Position numbers and translations under genes: made by a program. Shown piece after piece: positions 6,332 through 13,763 of a stretch of DNA of 27,951 nucleotides. Source of the stretch: DATDVC01 sp036517695 (GTDB taxonomy: Bacteria > Patescibacteriota > Minisyncoccia > Phycocordibacterales > WO2-35-19); the NCBI GenBank assembly GCA_036517695.1, contig DATDVC010000049.1, forward strand, positions 1 to 27,951. Reading direction: 5' to 3'. Positions within the stretch are counted from its first letter, which is position 1, and the number at the start of each line of letters is the position of its first letter. The notes beneath the pieces were generated by a model that worked only from the letters and a program-made list of their open reading frames with translations, searched no databases and was not told the origin of the DNA.

Positions 6332-9300
6332 ATGTCTAACCTTATGCAAAACAAAAATCTCCATAGCACCACCGACTTTGACATCATGAAGCTTTCTTTG
6401 GCTTCTCCCGAAGCGATAAAAAACTGGTCGTTTGGTGAAGTGACAAAACCAGAGACAATAAACTACCGAACGCAAAGAAGCGAACGACACGGACTTTTTG
6501 ATGAAAAAATATTCGGTCCGGACAAGGACTACGAGTGTTATTGCGGTAAATACAAAGGTATCAGATACAAAGGTATCGTTTGCGAGAAATGCGGTGTTGA
6601 AATCACAAGATCAATAGTAAGGAGAGAGAGGATGGGGCACATCGATCTTGCCGCTCCGGTTTCTCATATTTGGTTCTTGAAGAGCATGCCTTCCCGCATA
6701 GCTTTGGTTTTGGGCACCACTTCAGTTGACGTAGAAAAGGTAATTTACTTCGCCGGTTACATAATCACCAAAGTCTCCCTCGAAGAAAAGCAGGGGATTT
6801 TGAGAGATTTGGACGCCGAATACAAATCTAGGGTAAAAAACATTTCCGATGAAAAAGCGAAGGAGGAACTGAAAGAAAGTTTGCTAACCAGAAAAAAAGA
6901 GATAGAGGGCATCACCGAAGGTAGGGTCATAGACGAGATTGAATACCACAAATACTCTAAAGATTACGGGACATTTTTCGAAGCCGAAATAGGAGCGGAA
7001 GCCGTCTACAATTTATTTAGATCGATCGATCTTCACAAACTTGAAGCCAAAGTCAAAGAAGATCTTGAAAAAGCAAAGTCGACCGAAGCGGTAAAAACGG
7101 CAAAAAGACTTTCTCTGATACAGACAATGATACGATCTGGCTCAAGGCCGGAGTGGATGTTCCTTACAAGAATTCCAGTTATACCTCCAGCCATGAGACC
7201 GATGGTGCCACTCGACGGAGGCAGATACGCCACAAGCGATGTAAATGATCTCTACAGAAGAGTGATAAACAGGAACAATCGACTAAAGAAGCTGAAGGAA
7301 ATAAGCGCGCCGGATGTAATCTTAAGAAATGAAAAAAGGATTTTGCAGGAAGCGGTTGACGCCCTTATCGACAATTCGATCAGACACAATAACAGCCAAC
7401 AGACCGCCGCTCAAGTAAACAAAGCCAGAGAGCTGAAAAGTCTGGCAGACAACCTTAAAGGAAAGAGAGGTCTTTTCCGCCAAAACCTTTTGGGCAAGCG
7501 TGTCGATTATTCAGGCAGGTCTGTGATTGTGGTAGGTCCAGAGCTTAGACTCGATCAATGCGGTATGCCCAAGCATATGGCGCTCGAACTCTTCAAGCCT
7601 TTTGTAATTTCAGAACTCCTAAAGCAAGAGCTCGCCTTCAACGTGCGCGGAGCGAGCAGATTGATAGACGACAAAATCCCCGAGGTCTGGGCGATACTCG
7701 AAGAGGTTATTAAAAATAGGTACGTTTTGTTGAACAGAGCGCCAACCTTGCACAGACTTGGAATTCAGGCCTTCAAACCGATCCTCATAGAAGGAAACGC
7801 TATACAGGTCCATCCGCTCGTATGCAACGCATTCAACGCCGACTTTGACGGAGACCAGATGGCCGTGCATGTGCCTCTTTCGCCTGAAGCGCAACTTGAA
7901 GCAAAGATGATCATGGCATCGGACAAAAATATTTTGAAACCAGGAAGCGGAGATCCGACCATTTCAAACAAGCTTTTGGATATAATCTTGGGTTGTTACT
8001 GGATGACCAAAGACGTCGTTGGAGAAAAAGGCGAGGGGCTTATTTTTGGAAGTCCGAATAGCGCAATCACCGCATATGACTTCGGTCAAGTCGACTTTCG
8101 GGCAAAAATAAAAGTGCTCGGCACCGATTCTCCCAAATACAGCGCCTTCAACAACGAACTCTTCGAAACCACCGTAGGCAGACTTTTGTTCAATTCAGTC
8201 TTGCCCGACGATTACGCGTTTGTAAACTTCGAGATAAACAAAAAGAAAATGTCGGGAATCATCGATGACATCCTGCAACGCTACGGCATAGAAATGATTC
8301 CTCCTATAATGGACAAGGTGAAAGCTTTCGGATTCAAGTACGCGACTGTCTCTGGTATCACTTGGGGCATAGACGATGTAATCGTGCCAGAAAATAAATA
8401 CGAAATCGTTGAGAAAAGCAAAGAAAAAGTGGCTTTGATCCAAGAGCAATACGATGCCGGACTTCTTTCCAATAACGAAAAAAGAGCAAAAAATATAGAG
8501 AAGTGGACCGAAACAAAAGATGAGATCCAAAAACTGATGGCAGAGGCGATGGATAAAAAGGGTTCCGTTTACGATCTTGTAAAATCAGAAGCCAGAGGAT
8601 CGATGGGGCAATTGACGCAGATGGCCGGAATGAAGGGTTTGATCGTCAATACCACCGGAGAAACTATAGATTTTCCGATTATTTCTTCCTATAAAGAAGG
8701 TTTGACACCAATTGAATATTTCATCACCACTCACGGAGCAAGAAAGGGCCTTTCCGACACCGCGCTCAACACCGCAAAAGCCGGATACCTCACAAGAAAA
8801 CTCTTCGATGTAGCCCAAGACAGCTTGATAATGGAAGAAGACTGTGGGAGCAAGGAAGGCGTGATGCTTAGCAAGATAACATCTTCCGGAATGGAAGTAT
8901 CCATAGCAAAGATCGCCAAAGGCAGGTTCCTTGCGGAAGAGGCAAAGACAAAAGACGGCGAAACTTTATTCAAAAGAAATCACTTCCTCACTCGCGACGA
9001 TGCGGCAAAAATAGAAGCCGCCGGAATAGAGAATATAATGGTAAGATCTCCGCTCACCTGCAAAACTGAAAACGGTATATGTATACATTGCTACGGATCG
9101 GACTTGGGTAAAAACAAGGTAGTCGAGCTCGGCGAAGCCGTAGGCACCGTTGCCGCGCAGGCGATCGGCGAGCCCGGAACCCAATTGACCATGAGAACAT
9201 TCCACGCTGGAGGCACCGCCTCCGTCGGCGGAGACATCACATCTGGTCTTCCTAGGGTTGAAGAAGTTTTTGAAAACAGATCACCCAAAAATCCGGCAGT

Positions 9301-10003
9301 GGTCGCAAAAGTCAGCGGAGTAATAAGTGAAATAAAAATTGAAAACAAAGACAAGGTTATTGTTATACTTCCCGAAGACGGAGAAAAATCAAAAACAAAG
9401 ACAAATACCGAGTACCAGGTCAACTACTATAGAACTGTTTTGGTAAAAGTCGGCGATAAAGTTGAAAAGGGAGATGTCTTGACCGACGGCTCGGTAGATC
9501 TTGATGAATTGTTCAAATATGCAGGCAAAGAAAAGACTCAAAACTACATAATTCACGAGATAACCAAAATCTATGAACTTCAGGGAGAGCCGGTTTCAAG
9601 AAAGCACATAGAGGTCATAATCAAACAGATGTTTTCAAGAAGAAAAATAAAAGCCCCGGGAGACACTAAATTCTCGCAAGGAGATGTGGTTTCTTATAGC
9701 GACTTCCTCGCTGAAAACAATATCGTCAAAGAAAGGGGCGGGGAAGAGGCCAAAGCCGAACCATTGCTTTTGGGCATTACCGAAGTCTCTCTGTCAAGAA
9801 AGAGCTTCCTTTCCTCTGCCTCATTCCAACACACCACCCGCATGCTAATCCAAAACGCGCTTAAAGGCACCGAAGATGAGCTTAAGGGTCTCAAAGAAAA
9901 TGTGATCATCGGCCGTCTGATCCCTGCCGGCTCCGGCTTCAAAGGAAGCGAGAAATACAAATTAATACAAGAACTTCAAGACAGACTCGACAAACAAGGT
10001 TAG
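6332..10003 (+). CDS. rpoC: DNA-directed RNA polymerase subunit beta'
   Basis: The beta' subunit, holding the catalytic magnesium of RNA polymerase. It is 1223 aa, compared with 1407 in E. coli. The N-terminal zinc finger has C69, C71, C84 and C87. The active-site loop NADFDGDQM has its three aspartates at D504, D506 and D508. The RVDYSGRSVIVVGPEL switch region, the trigger loop (MAGMKGLIVNTTGE) and the second zinc site (EEDCGS with CKTENGICIHC) are all present, followed by AIGEPGTQLTMRTFH. The gene lies 10 nt after rpoB without a Shine-Dalgarno, so the two are surely co-transcribed. After the stop there is no clear terminator; a new consensus promoter follows 13 nt later. Confidence 0.97.
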   Translation: MSNLMQNKNLHSTTDFDIMKLSLASPEAIKNWSFGEVTKPETINYRTQRSERHGLFDEKIFGPDKDYECYCGKYKGIRYKGIVCEKCGVEITRSIVRRERMGHIDLAAPVSHIWFLKSMPSRIALVLGTTSVDVEKVIYFAGYIITKVSLEEKQGILRDLDAEYKSRVKNISDEKAKEELKESLLTRKKEIEGITEGRVIDEIEYHKYSKDYGTFFEAEIGAEAVYNLFRSIDLHKLEAKVKEDLEKAKSTEAVKTAKRLSLIQTMIRSGSRPEWMFLTRIPVIPPAMRPMVPLDGGRYATSDVNDLYRRVINRNNRLKKLKEISAPDVILRNEKRILQEAVDALIDNSIRHNNSQQTAAQVNKARELKSLADNLKGKRGLFRQNLLGKRVDYSGRSVIVVGPELRLDQCGMPKHMALELFKPFVISELLKQELAFNVRGASRLIDDKIPEVWAILEEVIKNRYVLLNRAPTLHRLGIQAFKPILIEGNAIQVHPLVCNAFNADFDGDQMAVHVPLSPEAQLEAKMIMASDKNILKPGSGDPTISNKLLDIILGCYWMTKDVVGEKGEGLIFGSPNSAITAYDFGQVDFRAKIKVLGTDSPKYSAFNNELFETTVGRLLFNSVLPDDYAFVNFEINKKKMSGIIDDILQRYGIEMIPPIMDKVKAFGFKYATVSGITWGIDDVIVPENKYEIVEKSKEKVALIQEQYDAGLLSNNEKRAKNIEKWTETKDEIQKLMAEAMDKKGSVYDLVKSEARGSMGQLTQMAGMKGLIVNTTGETIDFPIISSYKEGLTPIEYFITTHGARKGLSDTALNTAKAGYLTRKLFDVAQDSLIMEEDCGSKEGVMLSKITSSGMEVSIAKIAKGRFLAEEAKTKDGETLFKRNHFLTRDDAAKIEAAGIENIMVRSPLTCKTENGICIHCYGSDLGKNKVVELGEAVGTVAAQAIGEPGTQLTMRTFHAGGTASVGGDITSGLPRVEEVFENRSPKNPAVVAKVSGVISEIKIENKDKVIVILPEDGEKSKTKTNTEYQVNYYRTVLVKVGDKVEKGDVLTDGSVDLDELFKYAGKEKTQNYIIHEITKIYELQGEPVSRKHIEVIIKQMFSRRKIKAPGDTKFSQGDVVSYSDFLAENNIVKERGGEEAKAEPLLLGITEVSLSRKSFLSSASFQHTTRMLIQNALKGTEDELKGLKENVIIGRLIPAGSGFKGSEKYKLIQELQDRLDKQG

Positions 10004-10016
10004 GGCAGAAATTCAT

Positions 10017-10044
10017 TTGACACGGAGAGCCGGTTTGCTATAAT
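10017..10044 (+). promoter_or_regulatory. Full-consensus sigma-70 promoter before the PemK/MazF-Nudix-dnaG-rpoD unit
   Basis: TTGACA (10017-10022), 16-nt spacer, TATAAT (10039-10044): both hexamers are perfect. It begins 13 nt after the rpoC stop. The spacer contains GAGAGCCG (10025-10032), whose inverted copy CGGCTCTC lies at 10072-10079. Since the first arm is upstream of the predicted start (about 10051), the pair is better read as a possible DNA operator than as an RNA hairpin. Confidence 0.8.
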
Positions 10045-10055
10045 GCAAGCACTAT

Positions 10056-10101
10056 CGCCACAAGGCGTCCACGGCTCTCTTCACGGGAGTCGTATATTTT
10101 T
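10056..10101 (+). promoter_or_regulatory. Two-hairpin leader, attenuator-like
   Basis: The predicted transcript starts near 10051. It can form CGCC-acaa-GGCG (10056-10067), then a 9-bp stem of ACGGCTCTC (10071-10079) with GGGAGTCGT (10085-10093, two G-U pairs), followed by ATATTTTTATC. The second hairpin with its T-run resembles an intrinsic terminator 12 nt before the ATG at 10113. This suggests a small RNA or attenuated expression of the operon. Confidence 0.45.
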
Positions 10102-10112
10102 ATCAAAATCTT

Positions 10113-10928
10113 ATGTACAAAAAAGAATTCGATAAATGGAACTTGACCAAAAAAAGAATTGACAGTGACTCAAAAGAGATATTCGTTCGTTCCGGTGAAA
10201 TAAGATGGGCTATATTGGGCACAAATATTGGGAGCGAGATGGACGGAAAAGGGAGTTCTTTTACTCGTCCCATATTAATCATCCATGTTATCGGGAAAAG
10301 GCTTGCCTTAGTTGCCCCATTATCGACCCAGATTAAAAACACACCCGGGTATCTGATTTTTAACTGGAAGAATAATAAAAACACCCTTTGTGTTCATCAG
10401 ATTAGAGTAATTTCTCAAAATAGAATTCTAAAAAGGTTGGGTAAAATTTCAGAAAATAAATTACGGGTAGTCAAAGACGAGTTAGGCAAATTCCATAATT
10501 TTCAGAGACCCAGAGTAAAGGCGATGTGTATATTTACCCACGATGACAAAACTCTAGCATCAAAAGGGTACGATGCGATTAAAAAAGAACACTTCTACCG
10601 TGTATTAGGAGGTAGTGTAGAATTCGGAGAAACTAGCGAAGAAGGAGTGAGGAGAGAAATAAAAGAAGAGCTTTTATGTGAAATTGAAAATTTGAAACTA
10701 TTGAGTGTGGTGGAAAATATTTTCGAGTTTGAAGATAGAACGGGCCACGAGATTGTATTTATATACAAAGGTGATCTATCAAACAAAGACCTATATAAAA
10801 ATGATAAAATACGTATAGTAGAGCCCTATAAAGAATTTGATGCCGAATGGATATCGATTTCAGAAATATTAACTGGCAAGATTCCTCTTTATCCAAAAAC
10901 GGATTATTCTGGAATATTTCATCTTTAA
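10113..10928 (+). CDS. PemK/MazF-like domain fused to a Nudix hydrolase domain
   Basis: A 271-aa two-domain protein in one uninterrupted frame. Residues 1-130 match the PemK/MazF toxin fold as found in Patescibacteria: GEIRWAILGTNIGSE (28-42), FTRPILII (50-57) and VAPLSTQIK (67-75). In the toxins the RP and PLT/S-type segments form the RNase active site. Residues 133-271 are a Nudix hydrolase. The Nudix box runs from G167 through E173 and R181-E182 to E185-E186; the later glycine is replaced by L188. Nudix enzymes hydrolyse nucleoside diphosphates linked to another moiety, but the substrate is unknown here. No antitoxin gene is adjacent. The stop codon abuts the dnaG ATG with no gap, so the two are translationally close. 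A stand-alone toxin role is doubtful; RNA or nucleotide processing is possible. Confidence 0.85.
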   Translation: MYKKEFDKWNLTKKRIDSDSKEIFVRSGEIRWAILGTNIGSEMDGKGSSFTRPILIIHVIGKRLALVAPLSTQIKNTPGYLIFNWKNNKNTLCVHQIRVISQNRILKRLGKISENKLRVVKDELGKFHNFQRPRVKAMCIFTHDDKTLASKGYDAIKKEHFYRVLGGSVEFGETSEEGVRREIKEELLCEIENLKLLSVVENIFEFEDRTGHEIVFIYKGDLSNKDLYKNDKIRIVEPYKEFDAEWISISEILTGKIPLYPKTDYSGIFHL

Positions 10929-12491
10929 ATGTCTTCCCCAAACACCGAAAAAATAAAAGAAAAATTGGATATTGTGGATGTGATATCGAGCTACATAAAA
11001 GTCGATCGAGCCGGGATAAATTATAAAGCTCGATGCCCGTTCCACAACGAAAAGACTCCTTCGTTTTTCATCTCACCCACAAGGCAGAGTTTTTATTGTT
11101 TCGGATGCGGGGCAAAGGGAGACATCTTTTCTTTTGTCGAGCAGTTTGAAGGACTTGATTTCAAAGGAGCGCTTGAGGCACTCGCAAACAAAGCGGGAAT
11201 AGAGCTCAAAAACACCCCCATAGATCCTGCAACAAAAAAGAGTAAGGAGTGGAAAGAACGGCTGTTTGATATTATGGAAGAGGCCACGGTTATTTTTGAG
11301 AACAATCTGAAAAATTCAAAGCAAGCTCTTGATTATTTGGAGGAAAGAGGAGTCTCTAAAACTTCAATAAAAAAATGGCGACTAGGACTAGCAAAAGAAG
11401 AGTGGCGAAATCTTCATGACACTTTGTTGAAATCAGGAGTTTCAAAAGAAGAGATGTTGAAAGCCGGATTACTGAAAAAGGTGCCGAATGAAAGCAAGTT
11501 TTATGATACTTTCAGAAACAGGGTGATGTTCCCCATAAGCGACAGCGCGGGCAGGGTGGTAGCATTTTCCGGAAGACTCCTCTCTCCTCAACCCAAAGAA
11601 AAAACTGCGCCCAAATACTTAAACTCCCCGGAAACCGACCTGTTTCGAAAATCGGAAATTCTTTACGGACTTCATCTTGCAAAACAGGATATCAGGAAAT
11701 TGGATTATGCGATTCTGGTGGAAGGGCAGATGGATTTGGTCATGGCTCATCAGGCGGGGACCCACAACACAGTCGCATCATCTGGCACCGCTCTTTCCAT
11801 AAACCACCTCCAAAAGATAGGTCGGCTTTCAAATAGGTTGGTCTTGGCTTTGGATTCTGACGAGGCCGGTCTCTCTGCAACAAAGAGAGTGGCGGAATTG
11901 GCTCTTCCTTTGGGGATGGAAATCAAAGTTGCTGTTCTTGAAGAAGGAGAGGACCCCGCTTCCATCACAAAAAAAGATCCGCAAATTTGGAAAGATGCCG
12001 TGAGGAACTCAAAGCATTTTACGGACTTCATCTTGGAAAAAGCTTCAACAGGAAAAGAGGGAGGGAGGTTGACTAGAGAAGTAATGAAAACCGTGTTACC
12101 ATTAGTGCCACTTATAAAAAACGAGATTGAGAAATCTCAATTCATTAAAAAAATAGCTTTAAAAATAAGAGTTACGGAAAAGGAGGTTGGAGAAGAAATT
12201 GAAAAAATAATACGCAACCAACCTTCGCAAAAAAATGGCGCTCTGCAGAGCGCTGATCATTCTGGGATAGATAGATTGCATTTTGAAATAGAAAGGATGG
12301 GTTTTAAATTAGAAATGAATGCAGATGATGTGGTTTTAAAAAACAAAAAGTTCAAGGATTTGAAATTGGAACTGCAAAAAATCTCCAGCATTCTAGACAC
12401 TGAAAATTTATCAAAAGAGGAGAGAGGGGAAATGGAAACAAAAATCGGAGAAATCCAAAAAAAAATACGAGAATTGGAGTTAAAAAATTAA
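10929..12491 (+). CDS. dnaG: DNA primase
   Basis: Makes the RNA primers for DNA replication. It has 520 aa, against about 580 in E. coli. The N-terminal CHC2 zinc finger uses C36, H39, C57 and C60 (CPFH ... CFGC). The catalytic TOPRIM domain follows, with EGQMD starting at E265 and the acidic pair D309/D311 in LALDSDEAG. The C-terminal part after about residue 420 is short, lysine-rich and helical, so the DnaB-binding domain is reduced or diverged. The ATG directly abuts the stop of the PemK/MazF-Nudix gene (TAA-ATG). rpoD follows 28 nt later, as in the dnaG-rpoD arrangement of many bacteria. Confidence 0.95.
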   Translation: MSSPNTEKIKEKLDIVDVISSYIKVDRAGINYKARCPFHNEKTPSFFISPTRQSFYCFGCGAKGDIFSFVEQFEGLDFKGALEALANKAGIELKNTPIDPATKKSKEWKERLFDIMEEATVIFENNLKNSKQALDYLEERGVSKTSIKKWRLGLAKEEWRNLHDTLLKSGVSKEEMLKAGLLKKVPNESKFYDTFRNRVMFPISDSAGRVVAFSGRLLSPQPKEKTAPKYLNSPETDLFRKSEILYGLHLAKQDIRKLDYAILVEGQMDLVMAHQAGTHNTVASSGTALSINHLQKIGRLSNRLVLALDSDEAGLSATKRVAELALPLGMEIKVAVLEEGEDPASITKKDPQIWKDAVRNSKHFTDFILEKASTGKEGGRLTREVMKTVLPLVPLIKNEIEKSQFIKKIALKIRVTEKEVGEEIEKIIRNQPSQKNGALQSADHSGIDRLHFEIERMGFKLEMNADDVVLKNKKFKDLKLELQKISSILDTENLSKEERGEMETKIGEIQKKIRELELKN

Positions 12492-12519
12492 AAATTATTA
12501 AAAACTAAAAGAAAATCAG

Positions 12520-13722
12520 ATGGCCAAAAAAACTAAAACAAAATTGAAAAAGTTGAAAAACGACAGACTGAAAAAAATAAAAAAAACAAAAGTCGCCCCA
12601 AAAATAAAGGTTGTAAAAAGCAAGGCCGTCAAACCTAAAAAGAAGGAAGGGAAGGGGGTCGCCGAAATAGAAGACAAGAAAGCTCGGCTGATTCTAAAAG
12701 GCAAAGAAAGAGGGTTCATCACTTACGACGAGATAATAAAAGAGTTCCCCACCATTGAAGACGATGTTGAGCTTTTGGAAAAACTCTACGAAGAATGCGC
12801 CGATCTCGGAGTAGAAGTGCTTGAAAGCGGAAGGTTGCTTGACGATGGCATATCCGCCAAAGACAAAGACTACTTAAAAGACGAGGCTTCTTATGACTCG
12901 ATACAGATGTACTTGAAAGAAATCGGCAGGCATCCGCTTATTTCCGGTGCTCAAGAAAAAGAGTTGGCAAAAAAGATAATGGCCGGAGATGCAGGAGCGA
13001 GAAATCTTTTGGCTAAAGCCAACTTGAGACTGGTCGTTTCCATTGCGAAAAAATATGTCGGCAGAAGTTCGGACTTAAGTCTTCTTGACTTGATCCAAGA
13101 GGGAAATCTTGGGCTTTTCAAAGCGGTAGACAAATTCGATTACAATAAGGGCTTCAAATTCTCAACTTACGCCACATGGTGGATAAGGCAGGCCATCACC
13201 CGCGCTTTGGCCGACCAGTCCAGAACCATTCGCGTGCCAGTGCACATGGTTGAAACCATAGCCAAATACAAGCAGGTGGTAAGGAGACTCTCCCAAGACC
13301 TCGGCCGAGATCCGCTTCCGGAAGAAATAGCCATCGAGATGGGGCTTGAACCCGAAAAAATTTACATGATTGAAAAAATCGACCAAGGCACTTTCTCCCT
13401 CGAAGCGCCGGTCGGCGGGGATGAGGAAGAAAAGTCAACCTTCGGTGATTTCTTGGCTGACGACAAAATCGCCGCGCCAGACCAAGAGTCAAACCAGCGC
13501 ATCATCAGAGATCAGCTTCAAGAAATTTTGGCTGACCTGCCACCAAAAGAAAAAAAGATTATTGAAATGAGAAACGGCCTTATTGACGGCGTCTATCACA
13601 CCCTTGAAGATGTCGGCAAAGAGTTCGGTGTCACCCGCGAGCGTATCCGCCAGATTGAAGCCAAGGCCCTCGAAAAAATGCGCCAACACGAAAAAACCAA
13701 AAGACTCCAGCATTATATGTAG
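12520..13722 (+). CDS. rpoD: Primary sigma factor (sigma-70/SigA)
   Basis: The 400-aa housekeeping sigma factor that directs RNA polymerase to promoters of the TTGACA/TATAAT type seen in this window. The first 50 residues are extremely lysine-rich (a basic extension), followed by an acidic region 1.1-like part (about 55-110). Region 2 is complete: DLIQEGNLGLFKAVDKFD from D190 and the DNA-melting residues YATWWIRQAI at 217-226. Region 3 follows, and the region 4 helix-turn-helix FGVTRERIRQIEAKA starts at F369. It lies 28 nt after dnaG and is the last gene of the unit, followed by a GC-rich hairpin. Confidence 0.96.
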   Translation: MAKKTKTKLKKLKNDRLKKIKKTKVAPKIKVVKSKAVKPKKKEGKGVAEIEDKKARLILKGKERGFITYDEIIKEFPTIEDDVELLEKLYEECADLGVEVLESGRLLDDGISAKDKDYLKDEASYDSIQMYLKEIGRHPLISGAQEKELAKKIMAGDAGARNLLAKANLRLVVSIAKKYVGRSSDLSLLDLIQEGNLGLFKAVDKFDYNKGFKFSTYATWWIRQAITRALADQSRTIRVPVHMVETIAKYKQVVRRLSQDLGRDPLPEEIAIEMGLEPEKIYMIEKIDQGTFSLEAPVGGDEEEKSTFGDFLADDKIAAPDQESNQRIIRDQLQEILADLPPKEKKIIEMRNGLIDGVYHTLEDVGKEFGVTRERIRQIEAKALEKMRQHEKTKRLQHYM

Positions 13723-13724
13723 AA

Positions 13725-13749
13725 ACAAAGCCCCTGATTGGGGCTTTGT
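13725..13749 (+). terminator. Hairpin terminator after rpoD
   Basis: ACAAAGCCCC (13725-13734), loop TGATT and GGGGCTTTGT (13740-13749) form a perfect 10-bp stem 2 nt after the rpoD stop. The T-run is short (part of GCTTTGTGTT), so termination may be partial. TAAGAT at 13752-13757 follows at once and lies 6 nt before the ATG of the next gene, where a -10 box for a leaderless transcript would be. Confidence 0.65.
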
Positions 13750-13763
13750 GTTAAGATAGGTTT

